In this document: positions 17,614 through 28,431 of the stretch, piece by piece
Numbering within the stretch: position 1 is the stretch's first letter
Layout: each line of letters starts with the position of its first letter
The notes under the pieces: model-generated
What the model was told of the DNA's origin: nothing
Databases searched by the model: none
The model's input: only the letters and a program-made list of their open reading frames with translations
Source of the DNA: Sporosarcina sp. P34
GTDB taxonomy: Bacteria; Bacillota; Bacilli; Bacillales_A; Planococcaceae
DNA length: 64,000 nucleotides
Assembly: GCF_002743375.1 (NCBI RefSeq)
Contig: NZ_PDZC01000012.1
Coordinates: forward strand, 21,905 to 85,904
Direction: 5' to 3'
Made by a program: the position numbers and the translations under genes

Positions 17614-17649
17614 AGAAGGATAGGTGTGTTAGAAGAGGAGTGGAACCAT

Positions 17650-19632
17650 TTGAACGAAACATTTCAATTGCAGGCACCATATACGCCGCAAGGAGATCAG
17701 CCAAAAGCGATCAATAGCCTTGTTAACGGCATAAAAGAAGGTAAGAAACATCAAACGTTACTTGGTGCAACAGGGACTGGTAAAACATTTACAGTTTCTA
17801 ATGTGCTGACGGAAATCAATAAACCTACACTGGTCATTGCCCACAATAAAACGTTGGCTGGCCAATTATATAGCGAGTTCAAAGAATTTTTTCCAGATAA
17901 TGCGGTAGAATATTTTGTTAGCTTCTATGACTTTTATCAACCGGAAGCGTATGTGCCACAGACGGATACGTTTATTGAAAAGGATTCATCGATCAATGAT
18001 GAAATTGATAAACTTCGTCACTCCGCAACCAGTGCTTTATTCGAACGTAATGATGTATTGATTGTAGCATCCGTATCATGTATTTACGGTCTTGGTTCAC
18101 CAGAAGAATATAATGAAATGGTATTTTCATTACGCAAGGGAATGGAAATACCGCGTAATCAACTATTACGCACGCTCGTGGACATTCAGTACGAACGCAA
18201 TGATATTAATTTTACGCGAGGTACATTCCGTGTCAGAGGCGATGTAGTCGAAGTCTTCCCAGTGGCACGTGATGAGCGTTGTATACGTCTTGAGTTTTTC
18301 GGAGATGAAATCGAACGAATCCGTGAAGTGGATGCCTTAACAGGTGAAGTCATCGGTGATCGTGATCACGTGGCTATTTTCCCAGGTTCCCACTTCGTAA
18401 CACGCGAAGGGAAATTATTAAAAGCAATTGAAAATATTGAAATTGAATTGGAAGAACAGCTTAAATATTTACGAGATAACGATAAATTATTGGAAGCGCA
18501 ACGCTTAGAACAGCGGACGCGTTATGACCTCGAAATGATGCGAGAGATGGGCTTCTGTTCTGGCATTGAGAACTACTCCAGACATTTAACGTTGCGTGAA
18601 GCAGGCGCAACACCTTATACATTGCTTGATTACTTCCCTGACGACTTTTTGATTGTCGTGGATGAAAGCCACGTCTCTTTGCCACAGATTCGTGGTATGT
18701 ATAATGGAGACCAAGCGCGTAAAAAGGTACTGGTAGAACATGGTTTCCGCTTGCCTTCTGCATTGGACAACCGACCACTGAAGTTTGAGGAATTTGAAGA
18801 GCATATTCACCAAGCGATGTATATTTCAGCAACGCCTGGCCCTTATGAAATTGAGCATACAGACGAAATGGTCGAACAGATTATACGTCCTACAGGATTA
18901 CTGGATCCGATCATTGAAGTACGCCCTATTGAAGGACAAATTGATGATTTATTGGATGAAATACATCTTCGAATCGAGCGAGACGAACGTGTATTGATTA
19001 CCACTCTGACGAAAAAAATGTCAGAAGACTTAGCGGACTATTTAAAAGATATCGGAATTAAAGTTCAGTATCTTCATTCTGATGTTAAGACACTGGAACG
19101 TACAGAAATTATTCGCGAGTTACGGGTCGGTACGTATGATGTATTGATCGGGATCAACTTACTGCGGGAAGGGATCGACATCCCGGAAGTTTCCTTGGTT
19201 ACGATTTTGGATGCGGATAAAGAAGGATTCTTGCGTTCAGAACGTGCGTTGATCCAGACAATTGGTCGCGCAGCACGTAACTCGGAAGGACGCGTCATTA
19301 TGTACGCAGATAAAATGACAGATTCGATGAAGAAAGCCATTGATGAAACGGAACGTCGTCGTGAAATTCAAATAGCTTATAATGAAGAACATGATATAAC
19401 ACCAACGACAATTGTCAAGCCGATACGTGAATTGATCCGTGCGACTCAAGTGGCTGAAGAAACGGAATCGTATTTGCAAAAGGTGACGAACGGCAAGAAG
19501 TTATCGAAAGACGAGAAAGGCTTATTGCTAATCAAATTGGAAAAAGAAATGAAAGACGCAGCAAAAGCTTTGGACTTCGAAAGAGCCGCAGAGTTACGCG
19601 ATACCGTAATAGAACTGAAAGCAGAAAGGTAG
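17650..19632 (+). CDS. uvrB: Excinuclease ABC subunit B
   Basis: A 660-residue helicase-fold protein. Walker A is GATGTGKT (39-46). The Tyr-rich beta-hairpin region ([15 protein letters not shown]) lies near 92. The DESH motif is [11 protein letters not shown], followed by helicase motifs V-VI ([18 protein letters not shown]). The UvrC-binding UVR motif is at the C-terminus (FERAAELRD). It verifies damage delivered by UvrA and loads UvrC for dual incision. The start is TTG at 17650: AGGAG at 17636-17640 sets it, and an in-frame GTG at 17626 would lie before the ribosome site. uvrA follows 7 bases later. Confidence 0.97.
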   Translation: MNETFQLQAPYTPQGDQPKAINSLVNGIKEGKKHQTLLGATGTGKTFTVSNVLTEINKPTLVIAHNKTLAGQLYSEFKEFFPDNAVEYFVSFYDFYQPEAYVPQTDTFIEKDSSINDEIDKLRHSATSALFERNDVLIVASVSCIYGLGSPEEYNEMVFSLRKGMEIPRNQLLRTLVDIQYERNDINFTRGTFRVRGDVVEVFPVARDERCIRLEFFGDEIERIREVDALTGEVIGDRDHVAIFPGSHFVTREGKLLKAIENIEIELEEQLKYLRDNDKLLEAQRLEQRTRYDLEMMREMGFCSGIENYSRHLTLREAGATPYTLLDYFPDDFLIVVDESHVSLPQIRGMYNGDQARKKVLVEHGFRLPSALDNRPLKFEEFEEHIHQAMYISATPGPYEIEHTDEMVEQIIRPTGLLDPIIEVRPIEGQIDDLLDEIHLRIERDERVLITTLTKKMSEDLADYLKDIGIKVQYLHSDVKTLERTEIIRELRVGTYDVLIGINLLREGIDIPEVSLVTILDADKEGFLRSERALIQTIGRAARNSEGRVIMYADKMTDSMKKAIDETERRREIQIAYNEEHDITPTTIVKPIRELIRATQVAEETESYLQKVTNGKKLSKDEKGLLLIKLEKEMKDAAKALDFERAAELRDTVIELKAER

Positions 19633-19639
19633 AGTCCGC

Positions 19640-22507
19640 ATGAAAAATAAAGAACTTGTAATACAGGGAGCGAGAGCGAATAACCTGAGAGATATTACGG
19701 TGAAGATTCCACGCGACAAGCTGGTTGTACTTACGGGCCTGTCGGGTTCAGGCAAGTCTTCACTAGCTTTTGATACGATCTACGCGGAAGGACAGCGTCG
19801 CTATGTGGAATCCTTATCCGCATATGCGCGTCAGTTCCTTGGACAGATGGATAAACCAGACGTGGATTCTATAGAAGGACTGTCACCCGCCATTTCTATT
19901 GACCAAAAAACAACAAGTAAAAATCCACGGTCTACTGTAGGAACGGTGACGGAAATCTATGATTACTTGCGTTTGCTATATGCGCGAGTTGGGAAACCAC
20001 ATTGTCCGTACCATGGTATTGAAATCTCTACACAGACAATTCAACAGATGGTGGATCGTGTAGTTCAGTTGCCTGAGCGTACGAGAATTCAAATTTTGGC
20101 TCCTATTATTTCAGAACGTAAAGGGACGCATGCTAAATTATTTGAAGATATCAAAAGACAAGGCTATGTACGCGTACGAGTCAACGGTGAAACGATTGAT
20201 TTGGATGATCATATAGAGTTAGATAAAAATAAAAAACATACGATTGAAATCGTCATCGATCGAATTGTCATGAAGGAAGGCGTCGAAACACGTCTAAGTG
20301 ACTCGTTGGAATCCGCCTTGCGACTAGCTGACGGAAATGTGCTGGTAGATGTAATCGGTGAAGAAGAACTATTTTTCAGTGAACACCACGCGTGTCCTAT
20401 TTGTGGATTCTCTATTGGCGAACTCGAACCGCGTATGTTCTCATTCAACAGCCCATTCGGCGCTTGTCCTGAATGTGACGGACTTGGAATGAAACTCGAA
20501 GTGGATCCAGATTTAGTCATTCCAAATAGTGATTTGACGCTAAAAGAACACGCCATTGCCCCATGGGAGCCAACAAGCTCGCAGTATTACCCAGAACTCC
20601 TGAAGACGATTGCGAAGCACTATAAGATTCCAATGGATGTACCGGTTAGCGAATTGGCTGACTCGGATATTGAAAAACTGATGGTAGGATCGAGAAAAGA
20701 AAAGATTCGCTTCCGCTATACAAATGAATTTGGTAATACCCGTGATAGCGATATTTATTTCGAAGGGGTTTTGCGCAACGTTGAACGACGTTATCATGAG
20801 ACATCATCAGACTACATTCGTGAGCAGATGAGTAAATATATGACAGAAAAGTCATGTCCCACTTGCACAGGCTACCGCCTAAAGCCTGAATCACTTGCGG
20901 TATTAGTGAATGGTCAGCATATCGGAAAAATCACGGAACGCTCGATTGTTGAAACGACAAAGTTCTTTGACCAACTAATTCTTTCTGAGAAAGATACGCA
21001 AATTGCCGATATGATCCTAAAAGAAATCCAAGAACGCTTGGGCTTTTTGGTAAACGTAGGTCTCGACTATCTCAATTTATCTCGTTCTGCAGGGACATTA
21101 TCTGGTGGAGAAGCACAACGAATACGATTGGCTACACAAATTGGATCACGTTTGACGGGTGTTCTATATATACTGGATGAACCTTCAATCGGGCTTCACC
21201 AGCGAGATAATGACAGACTAATTGGCACGCTTCAGAGTATGCGAGATATCGGTAATACGTTGATCGTTGTAGAACATGATGAGGACACGATGATGGCTGC
21301 GGACTATTTAATTGATATCGGTCCTGGCGCTGGCGTGGCAGGAGGAGAAGTAGTAGCTGCAGGTACTCCCGCTAAAGTTATGAAAAACAAGAAATCGCTG
21401 ACCGGACAATATTTAAGCGGAAAGAAATTCATTCCACTTCCGATTGAACGAAGATCACGTGATGAACGCAGCATTATTGTTAAAGGTGCTTCAGAGAACA
21501 ATTTAAAGCATATCGATGCAGAATTTCCTCTCGGTCAATTTATCGCAGTCACTGGAGTTTCCGGTTCAGGTAAGAGTACATTGGTCAATGATATTTTGCA
21601 TAGAACATTGGCTCAGAAATTGAATCGATCCAAACAAAGACCTGGAAAGTTCGAGAGTATTAACGGTGTGGAACATTTGGAGAAAATCATCGATATTGAT
21701 CAATCACCAATCGGACGGACACCCCGCTCCAATCCAGCTACGTATACAGGCGTTTTTGACGATATACGCGATGTTTTTGCGATGACAAATGAAGCGAAAG
21801 TTCGGGGCTATAAAAAGGGTCGCTTTAGTTTCAACGTAAAAGGTGGACGATGTGAAGCATGCCGTGGAGATGGAATCATTAAAATCGAAATGCATTTCCT
21901 TCCGGACGTATATGTACCGTGCGAAGTATGTCACGGCAAACGGTATAACCGGGAAACGTTGGAAGTGAAATATAAAGGAAAAAACATTGCGGACGTACTG
22001 GAGATGACCGTGGAATATGCAGTGGTGTTTTTCGAAAATATCCCGAAAATTCACCGTAAATTACAGACGATAGTTGATGTAGGCTTAGGCTATGTACAAT
22101 TAGGTCAACCCGCAACGACACTTTCAGGTGGGGAAGCCCAACGTGTGAAATTGGCTTCGGAATTGCATAAACGTTCCACGGGTAAATCGTTTTATATTTT
22201 AGACGAGCCGACAACAGGTTTGCACGTACATGACATAGCCAAGTTACTTGAAGTTCTTCAACGTCTAGTTGATGGGGGTAACACGGTTCTCGTCATTGAG
22301 CATAATTTGGATGTCATTAAGACGGTCGATTATATTATCGATATCGGTCCGGAAGGCGGAGACAAAGGCGGAGAAATCGTTGCAACGGGGACACCGGAAG
22401 CGATAGCAGAAGTTAAAGAGTCCTACACGGGGAAATATTTGAAAACCATCCTAGAAAGAGATCGAAATCGGATGAAGGAACAAATTCAAAGTGTAGTAAC
22501 GAAATAG
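19640..22507 (+). CDS. uvrA: Excinuclease ABC subunit A
   Basis: A 955-residue damage-recognition ATPase with two ABC modules. The first Walker A is GLSGSGKSS near 32-40; the second is GVSGSGKST near 640. Two ABC signatures (LSGGEAQR) are present. Zinc-finger cysteine pairs lie near 255-285 (CPIC...CPEC) and near 740-770 (CEAC...CEVC). UvrA dimers find bulky lesions and hand the site to UvrB. Length and motif order are standard. It is cotranscribed with uvrB, 7 bases downstream. Confidence 0.97.
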   Translation: MKNKELVIQGARANNLRDITVKIPRDKLVVLTGLSGSGKSSLAFDTIYAEGQRRYVESLSAYARQFLGQMDKPDVDSIEGLSPAISIDQKTTSKNPRSTVGTVTEIYDYLRLLYARVGKPHCPYHGIEISTQTIQQMVDRVVQLPERTRIQILAPIISERKGTHAKLFEDIKRQGYVRVRVNGETIDLDDHIELDKNKKHTIEIVIDRIVMKEGVETRLSDSLESALRLADGNVLVDVIGEEELFFSEHHACPICGFSIGELEPRMFSFNSPFGACPECDGLGMKLEVDPDLVIPNSDLTLKEHAIAPWEPTSSQYYPELLKTIAKHYKIPMDVPVSELADSDIEKLMVGSRKEKIRFRYTNEFGNTRDSDIYFEGVLRNVERRYHETSSDYIREQMSKYMTEKSCPTCTGYRLKPESLAVLVNGQHIGKITERSIVETTKFFDQLILSEKDTQIADMILKEIQERLGFLVNVGLDYLNLSRSAGTLSGGEAQRIRLATQIGSRLTGVLYILDEPSIGLHQRDNDRLIGTLQSMRDIGNTLIVVEHDEDTMMAADYLIDIGPGAGVAGGEVVAAGTPAKVMKNKKSLTGQYLSGKKFIPLPIERRSRDERSIIVKGASENNLKHIDAEFPLGQFIAVTGVSGSGKSTLVNDILHRTLAQKLNRSKQRPGKFESINGVEHLEKIIDIDQSPIGRTPRSNPATYTGVFDDIRDVFAMTNEAKVRGYKKGRFSFNVKGGRCEACRGDGIIKIEMHFLPDVYVPCEVCHGKRYNRETLEVKYKGKNIADVLEMTVEYAVVFFENIPKIHRKLQTIVDVGLGYVQLGQPATTLSGGEAQRVKLASELHKRSTGKSFYILDEPTTGLHVHDIAKLLEVLQRLVDGGNTVLVIEHNLDVIKTVDYIIDIGPEGGDKGGEIVATGTPEAIAEVKESYTGKYLKTILERDRNRMKEQIQSVVTK

Positions 22508-22586
22508 AAATGAAACTTTTGTTCCGCAGAACCGTATAAATAGATAGCTGCTAAAAAGATTAGCCAAAACGAGGAGGAATCTGGTT

Positions 22587-23678
22587 ATGCAAAATGAACG
22601 CATACGAATACTAACGATGCTTGAAGAAGGTAAAATCACAGCTGATGAAGCATTGAAATTACTAGAAGCCATGGGTAAAGAACCTGAAAAAGAAACAGCA
22701 GAAGAGAACTCTTCAGCCGATGCTTTCTTCGAAGATATCCGTAAAGAATTCGTCACAGCAGGTGACCGCTTCATGCGATTTATGGATACGGCCGTACACC
22801 GTGTGAAAGAATTCGATTTCGAAGCACCATTCAGCAAATCTGTCTCCTTTACACATACGGAAAGTAAATCGGTAGAAGATATCGAAGAAATTATCATCCA
22901 TATTGACCATGGTACTGTGGAAGTTCATCCTTCAGACAATGACGAGATCATGGCGAAGTTCTCTGTAAAGCATTTTAATAATGATTCCGAAGCAGATGCG
23001 CTAAGTCAGTTCCTTGAGAAGTTATTGTTCGTAAAAGACGGCAATAAGTTGCGTATCGGAAGCGACTTGAAGATGTTACAAGTAAATGTCGATCTGTATG
23101 TACCGACAGCCACACCATATAGTAAACTTTCTATACGTTTATTGAACGGCGGCTGTTCATTGGAAGGTGTAGATTTTAAAGATCTACGTATTAGAACAGC
23201 GAATGGTAAAATCGAATGTGCAGATAGTACATTCGATGAAGCGAAGCTGGAAACTGCAAATGGTATGGTACGTTTATTAAAAGTTACCGGTGAAAAGTTA
23301 GAAGCCGAAACATTAAATGGTCGAGTTTATGTAGATGGCGCGGTAAATGATGTAGACGCAAAATCCCTAAACGGAAACGTGACGTTGACGACTTCATCTG
23401 CTGATGCAAGAAGTATAGAAGCGAAGTCCATCAGCGGGACGGTTGAAATTTACTTCCCGTCATCTTTAGGAGTAAAGGGAGAAATTTCATCCAACATGGG
23501 TAAGCTTGACTTGCGGTTGAAGGACGTATCACGTGTGGAAGAGCAAGAGCAGTTTTTGCATCGTACAATCCGTTTCAGCAAAAATGTGGAGGACGCAACG
23601 AAAGAACCGCTGCATGTTACGGGTGAATCCAAGACAGGTACTGTTTTGGTTCGTTATAACTCTGTTGATATGGATTGA
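22587..23678 (+). CDS. yvlB: YvlB-like DUF4097 protein
   Basis: A 363-residue protein. The first 35 residues form the SHOCT-like helical module (MLEEGKITADEALKLLEAMG). An acidic linker follows. The C-terminal two thirds is a DUF4097 beta-helix-like domain with repeated LxxxNGxxxxxG strands (RTANGKIE, ETANGMVR, ETLNGRVY, KSLNGNVT). In B. subtilis yvlB follows uvrA closely and belongs to an envelope-stress gene set. GAGGAGG precedes the ATG. There is no signal peptide. The molecular role is unknown. Confidence 0.85.
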   Translation: MQNERIRILTMLEEGKITADEALKLLEAMGKEPEKETAEENSSADAFFEDIRKEFVTAGDRFMRFMDTAVHRVKEFDFEAPFSKSVSFTHTESKSVEDIEEIIIHIDHGTVEVHPSDNDEIMAKFSVKHFNNDSEADALSQFLEKLLFVKDGNKLRIGSDLKMLQVNVDLYVPTATPYSKLSIRLLNGGCSLEGVDFKDLRIRTANGKIECADSTFDEAKLETANGMVRLLKVTGEKLEAETLNGRVYVDGAVNDVDAKSLNGNVTLTTSSADARSIEAKSISGTVEIYFPSSLGVKGEISSNMGKLDLRLKDVSRVEEQEQFLHRTIRFSKNVEDATKEPLHVTGESKTGTVLVRYNSVDMD

Positions 23679-23688
23679 TAGCTTAATG

Positions 23689-23730
23689 AAACACCTGCAT
23701 TTGCCGTTTGTGGCGGTGCAGGTGTTTTTT
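23689..23730 (+). terminator. Terminator after yvlB
   Basis: A stem AACACCTGCA / TGCAGGTGTT with a 17-base loop, followed by a run of T. Confidence 0.9.
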
Positions 23731-23765
23731 GTGTTTGTATATTTGATGTGGGCAATCGCTTGGGC

Positions 23766-24274
23766 CGCTCGGGGCGCTCGGGGCGCTCATAAAACTCGTG
23801 TAAGCGCTCATAGTTCTTGTGTAGCGGCTCTATGACACGGATTAGCCGCTCTATCACAGTCCGTAACCGCTCATACCCACGGTTTATGCGATCAATCATG
23901 ATGTTTAGCCGCTCATAGTCCCTGCGGCGAGAAGGCGGCCGCTTAGGGCGCTTGGGGCGCTCATAAAATTCGTGTACGCGCTCATAGATCTTGTGTAGCG
24001 GCTCTATGACACGGGTTCACCGCTCTATCACAGTCCGTAACCGCTCATACCCACGGGATATGCGCTCAATCACGACGTTTAGCCGCTCATAGTCCCTGCG
24101 GCGAGAGGGCAGCCGCTTTGGGCGAGCAGGCAGGCGCTCGGGCCGCTCATAAAATTCGTATAAGCGCTCATAGATCTTGCGTAGCGGCTCTATGACACGG
24201 GTTAGCCGCTCTATCACAGTCCGTAACCGCTCATACCCACGGGATACCCGCTCAATCATGACTCATAACCGCTC
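23766..24274. repeat. Array 1 of 21-bp periodic CGCTC repeats
   Basis: Three higher-order units have seven cores each (CGCTC or near variants GGCTC and CGATC), spaced exactly 21 bp. Unit A cores lie at 23784, 23805, 23826, 23847, 23868, 23889 and 23910. Unit B runs from 23958 to 24084 and unit C from 24144 to 24270. Units start 174 and 186 bp apart. Two extra cores at 23766 and 23775 form a 9-bp GCGCTCGGG subrepeat. On the minus strand the units read as heptads of the type (I/Y)ERLxxx, but TGA in unit B breaks the frame. It is most likely non-coding; no ribosome site is seen. Confidence 0.9.
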
Positions 24275-24310
24275 ATAACCCCACGCATCTTCCTCCCACA
24301 TCTTCACAAT

Positions 24311-24862
24311 TCATCTACCATACTCCCAACACAAAATACCAAAAGCTATAGCTCGTGCACATTGAAGTTGATACGTTTTGCTTTGCAATAGAGTAGCCTC
24401 TGTCTGATTCGACATGAAGCCACACTCAACTAAAATCGCGGGCATGTTGGTGTCGCGCAGGACCGCAAAATCGGCCTTCTTCACGCCGCGGTCGGGACGT
24501 TGGCAAGCAGAAATTAAAGATTTATGCACTGCCGAGGCGAGGACTGCGGAACTTTTGCTTGCTTGTGGATACATATACGTTTCAATCCCTTGTGCAGTGT
24601 TCCAGCCATTGCCGAATGCATTGGCATGGATGGAAACAAAAGCATCCGCTCTCATACGGTTAGCCGAAGCTGTTCGTTCACCTAAAGCTACGTCGTGTGT
24701 AGACGCATGCGTATACTTTATTGTCATGCCTTCCTTCGTTAAAAACTCTCCGACCAGTACAGCTACTGCCGCATTAAAATCGTACTCGCGAAGTTTTCCA
24801 TCAGGTGTTCTTTTGCCGGGTGTATCTGGCCCGTGACCTGCATCAAGAATAATTAGTGTCAA
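24311..24862 (-). CDS. N-acetylmuramoyl-L-alanine amidase (Amidase_3)
   Basis: A 183-residue zinc amidase domain standing alone. Zinc ligands appear at H10 (DAGHG), a Glu near 26 (LREYDFN) and a His near 77 (VSIHANA). The catalytic Glu is in ILVECGFMSN. It cleaves the bond between MurNAc and the stem peptide of peptidoglycan. There is no signal peptide and no wall-binding domain, like CwlC-type mother-cell or phage enzymes that are released by lysis. The start is TTG at 24862 with AAAGGAG upstream on the minus strand. It is convergent with yvlB across array 1. A sporulation role is possible but not shown. Confidence 0.88.
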   Translation of the reverse strand: MTLIILDAGHGPDTPGKRTPDGKLREYDFNAAVAVLVGEFLTKEGMTIKYTHASTHDVALGERTASANRMRADAFVSIHANAFGNGWNTAQGIETYMYPQASKSSAVLASAVHKSLISACQRPDRGVKKADFAVLRDTNMPAILVECGFMSNQTEATLLQSKTYQLQCARAIAFGILCWEYGR

Positions 24863-25066
24863 TTCTCTCCACTCTCCTTTATCCTCTATATAGAGAAGAC
24901 TTTTGAAAAGGATACAAAAAGGGAATATAGATCAAGAAGTAATCCATTTCTTTTCATTTCCTTCATGGTAAAATAGGGTTGAATGATTTGTACATAAGCA
25001 CAGGAAACGATGATTCGGCAAATGATTTCCGGAATACGTACATCGTAGCAGAAAGTGGGGAACTTC

Positions 25067-26017
25067 ATGGGTGAATTAACAGTAGAAGATATTATGAATC
25101 GATTTGGATTGGAATTGATTGCTGGGCACGCGGGCATTCATAAGCAGATCCTAATGAGTGATATTTCACGGCCGGGGCTTGAGATGGCGGGCTATTTTGA
25201 TTATTATCCTGCCGAACGTGTGCAGTTGATCGGGCGCAAGGAGATGTCTTTCCTTGAAACATTGTCTTCCATTACGCGAAGAAAGCGTTTGGAAAGACTT
25301 TGTTCGGACGATACGCCGGCTTTCATTATTGCTCATGGCGAGGAAGGTCCAAAAGAATTGAGCCAATTAGCTGAAGAGAAAAACATTCCTGTTCTTCGGA
25401 CGGATTTTAAGACTACACAGTTTTCTGGAATGTTGACGAATTACTTGGTCGGACAACTCGCTCCGATGACCACAGTTCATGGTGTGCTAGTCGACGTATA
25501 TGGCGTAGGGGTTTTAATAACGGGTGGCAGCGGAGTAGGTAAAAGTGAGACTGCGTTAGAACTCATTAAAAAAGGGCATAGACTAGTTGCAGATGATTCT
25601 GTTGAGATTCGTCAAGTATCCGATAACATCTTAATCGGAACGTCACCAAAACTGTTGAAGCATATGCTAGAGATTCGTGGTGTCGGTATTATTGATTTGA
25701 TGACGTTATTTGGTGCAAGTTCCGTGAAAGATGATAAGCGTGTATTGTTAGCGGTCGATTTGGAGATTTGGGATGATAAGAAGCATTATGACCGTCTTGG
25801 TATCGACGAAGAGAAGGTAGAAATACTCGATTCGCAAATTACGAAATTATCCGTTCCCGTAAGACCAGGGCGGAATATCGCGGTGATCATTGAAGTGGCG
25901 GCAATGGATTATCGCATGAAACGTCTTGGCATTAATGCTGCAGAGGAATTTGCCAATCGTTTGGATCAAGCAATCGCAGACAATGCGGAACTATTAGAAG
26001 AAGAGGAGCGCGACTAA
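25067..26017 (+). CDS. hprK: HPr kinase/phosphorylase
   Basis: A 316-residue bifunctional enzyme that phosphorylates and dephosphorylates Ser46 of HPr and of Crh. Walker A is GGSGVGKS (153-160). The family signature LEIRGVGIIDLMTLFG lies near 203. The C-terminal KLSVPVRPGRN segment is present. The ATG at 25067 (MGELTVEDIM) matches the usual N-terminus; the in-frame GTG at 25055 lies within the ribosome-site region AGTGGGG. An extended -10 (TGGTAAAAT, 24966-24974) stands upstream. It is first in the hprK-lgt-yvoD-ppaX-yvoF operon. Crh, encoded at 35225, keeps the Ser46 target. Confidence 0.96.
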   Translation: MGELTVEDIMNRFGLELIAGHAGIHKQILMSDISRPGLEMAGYFDYYPAERVQLIGRKEMSFLETLSSITRRKRLERLCSDDTPAFIIAHGEEGPKELSQLAEEKNIPVLRTDFKTTQFSGMLTNYLVGQLAPMTTVHGVLVDVYGVGVLITGGSGVGKSETALELIKKGHRLVADDSVEIRQVSDNILIGTSPKLLKHMLEIRGVGIIDLMTLFGASSVKDDKRVLLAVDLEIWDDKKHYDRLGIDEEKVEILDSQITKLSVPVRPGRNIAVIIEVAAMDYRMKRLGINAAEEFANRLDQAIADNAELLEEEERD

Positions 26018-26833
26018 GTGAATGTATCCATGCTAGCGATTAATCCAGTCGCGATCAGTATTGGCAGCCTAGAAGTTCGCTGGTACGGTATTTTGATCGC
26101 GCTCGGAATTATTTTAGGATTTATGGTAGTTCAACGAGAAATGCTAAAGCGAGGAATGCACCCCGACTTACTAACGGACATGCTCATTTGGGCGATTCCT
26201 ATTTCAATTGTCAGTGCACGAATTTACTATGTTATTTTCACATGGGATTATTATCGTGATCATCCGGACCAAATCATTCAAATTTGGAATGGCGGGATTG
26301 CGATCCACGGTGCGTTGATCGGTGCGGTCATTACAGCGGTGATTTTCTGTAGGAAGCGTGGGGTATCCTTCTGGAAAGTTGCAGATATTACGGCACCTGG
26401 TTTATTAATCGGACAAATTATCGGGCGCTGGGGAAATTTCATGAATCAGGAAGCCCATGGTGGACCGGTTTCAGATACGTTTAAAGAAAACACCATAATT
26501 CCAGACTGGATTATGAATCAAATGACGATTGAGGGGATAACGTATCATCCGACATTCTTGTATGAGTCGTTATGGAACGTGGTCGGACTCATTCTCATTT
26601 TAGTTATCCGAAGAATGCTGAAGATGAAACGAGGCGAAGTGTTCTTGTTCTACGTCATTTGGTATTCAATCGGTAGATTCTTTATTGAAGGAATGCGGAC
26701 GGATAGTTTATATGTCATCGGTAGTTTGCGGGCAGCACAGTTAGTATCTGTAACAGGAATTGTCGTAGGTCTTGCCATCTTGTTGTACCGTAGATATGTA
26801 ATGAAAGTGAAAGAGAACTATGATGACAACTAA
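26018..26833 (+). CDS. lgt: Prolipoprotein diacylglyceryl transferase
   Basis: A 271-residue integral membrane enzyme with about seven helices. The Lgt signature GRWGNFMNQEAHG starts near residue 137. It transfers diacylglycerol from phosphatidylglycerol to the lipobox cysteine of prolipoproteins; PrsA, the metal-binding lipoprotein and GerAC in this window are candidate substrates. The start is GTG immediately after the hprK stop, with AGAGGAG before it. It overlaps yvoD by 14 bases. Confidence 0.95.
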   Translation: MNVSMLAINPVAISIGSLEVRWYGILIALGIILGFMVVQREMLKRGMHPDLLTDMLIWAIPISIVSARIYYVIFTWDYYRDHPDQIIQIWNGGIAIHGALIGAVITAVIFCRKRGVSFWKVADITAPGLLIGQIIGRWGNFMNQEAHGGPVSDTFKENTIIPDWIMNQMTIEGITYHPTFLYESLWNVVGLILILVIRRMLKMKRGEVFLFYVIWYSIGRFFIEGMRTDSLYVIGSLRAAQLVSVTGIVVGLAILLYRRYVMKVKENYDDN

Positions 26834-27782
26834 ACATACTATCGCATTATCCAATACGTTGAAAAATGGATTACAAGTGGGATTGAAAACGACATGGTCA
26901 CTCGGCAAGATCATTTTCCCAATTACATTACTTGTAACCATTTTGCAGTTTACACCTATCTTGCCTTGGCTGGTGCAATTGGTTGAACCGATTATGCATC
27001 TATTTGGCTTGCGCGGTGAAGCTGCTGTGCCCCTCGTGCTTGGTAATGCATTAAACTTATATGCTGGAATTGCGGGCATCATTTCATTAGAATTAACGGT
27101 TAAAGAAGTATTCATTATTGCTGTGATGATCAGCTTTGCGCATAATCTGTTCATTGAGACAGCTGTCGCCATAAAAGTAGGCGTTAAACTATGGACAGTG
27201 CTTGTCGTTCGACTTGGATTGGCTGTGCTAGCTGGAGTGCTGATCAATGTATTCTGGACAGGCGGCAACGAAATCGCGCAATACGGTCTAACGCCGCAAG
27301 CGGAAGTTGTGCCAGAAGGCTTTTTGCAGATTTTCATACTTGGACTTGAAAAGGCAATATTTGGTGTCTTGCAGTTGGCATTGATCGTCATTCCATTAAT
27401 GGTAGTTGTGCAGTATGTGAAAGATCGCAATTACTTGGAGCGTTTTTCTACTGGATTGGCACCGTTTACAAAAATGATTGGTGTAAAACCCAATGCGTCG
27501 ATGACACTCGTTGCCGGATTATTGATCGGTTTGGCATATGGTGCAGGTGTCATGATTCAAGCGGTGCAGGAAGATGGCGTATCGAAACGCGATATTACAC
27601 TGGCCTTTATTTTCTTGATGGCATGTCATGCGGTGATTGAGGATACACTGTTATTCCTGCCACTCGGTATACCGATATGGCCATTATTGATAATTCGGCT
27701 TGTGACCGCCATTGTACTGACGATCACAGTGAGTATTTTATGGAAGCAGCCGAGAGAGAAGGGGGAAGCTGTTATTGACTAA
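26820..27782 (+). CDS. yvoD: Nucleoside-recognition (Gate) domain membrane protein YvoD
   Basis: A 320-residue membrane protein. Two copies of the Gate/nucleoside-recognition fold are marked by LVLGNALNLYAGIAG near 80 and LVAGLLIGLAYGAG near 235, with about eight hydrophobic helices. The substrate is unknown. The place between lgt and ppaX is conserved with B. subtilis. It starts at ATG 26820 (or 26823) inside the end of lgt and overlaps ppaX by 8 bases, so expression is coupled. Confidence 0.82.
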   Translation: MMTTKHTIALSNTLKNGLQVGLKTTWSLGKIIFPITLLVTILQFTPILPWLVQLVEPIMHLFGLRGEAAVPLVLGNALNLYAGIAGIISLELTVKEVFIIAVMISFAHNLFIETAVAIKVGVKLWTVLVVRLGLAVLAGVLINVFWTGGNEIAQYGLTPQAEVVPEGFLQIFILGLEKAIFGVLQLALIVIPLMVVVQYVKDRNYLERFSTGLAPFTKMIGVKPNASMTLVAGLLIGLAYGAGVMIQAVQEDGVSKRDITLAFIFLMACHAVIEDTLLFLPLGIPIWPLLIIRLVTAIVLTITVSILWKQPREKGEAVID

Positions 27783-28431
27783 TCAACCAATTACTACATT
27801 ACTATTTGATTTTGACGGAACGCTTGCCGATACAAATGAGTTAATACTCTCAACTTTCCAGTATGTATTGGAAAAATATTTCCCTGGACGTTTCCAGCGA
27901 GAAGAGATGTTACCGTTTATCGGACCTACATTACATGATACTTTTTCTTCGATTGCACCGGATATGACAGAAGAACTGGTAGCAGATTACCGTGAATGGA
28001 ATCTAGCGCATCACGATGACTATGTAACTGAATTCGAAGGTGTGACTGATACGCTTCGTAAATTATATGATCTAGGCTTGAAGATGGCAGTCGTTTCCAC
28101 AAAGAAGCGCGATATGGTGGAAAGAGGGATCGATCTTCTAGGTATTGCACCTTATTTTGAGACTGTGATTGGACTGGATGATGTAACGAATCCTAAACCG
28201 GATCCAGAGCCGATTTTATTGGCATTGCAACGTCTTGATCGAACAGCAGAAGAGTCACTCATGATCGGGGATAACTTCCACGACATACTCGGAGGACAAA
28301 ATGCAGGAACGCGAACTGCGGCAGTTGCATGGGCACTAAAAGGGGAAAAATATTTGCAGACATTTAAACCCGACTTTATGTTGCAACATATGTCCGACTT
28401 ACTTAAAATCACCGCGGGAATCAAATTATGA
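27775..28431 (+). CDS. ppaX: Pyrophosphatase PpaX (HAD superfamily)
   Basis: A 218-residue HAD phosphatase. Motif I is DFDGTLADT (10-18), motif II is STKKRD near 109, and the KPDPEP and GDNFHD motifs lie further on. It hydrolyses pyrophosphate released by HPr kinase when HprK dephosphorylates HPr, which explains its place in the hprK operon. The start is TTG at 27775, set by AAGGGGGAAG a few bases upstream. ATGA overlap with yvoF. Confidence 0.92.
   Translation: MTNQPITTLLFDFDGTLADTNELILSTFQYVLEKYFPGRFQREEMLPFIGPTLHDTFSSIAPDMTEELVADYREWNLAHHDDYVTEFEGVTDTLRKLYDLGLKMAVVSTKKRDMVERGIDLLGIAPYFETVIGLDDVTNPKPDPEPILLALQRLDRTAEESLMIGDNFHDILGGQNAGTRTAAVAWALKGEKYLQTFKPDFMLQHMSDLLKITAGIKL

Noticed and set aside
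23654..24259. Minus-strand frames in array 1 as coding genes with heptad repeats
   Set aside because: TGA interrupts the frame in unit B, starts lack a ribosome site, and the frames arise automatically from a 21-bp period. Kept as repeat only.
23766..24274. CRISPR array
   Set aside because: No constant repeat with unique spacers; the between-core sequences are repeated too, and no cas genes are near.
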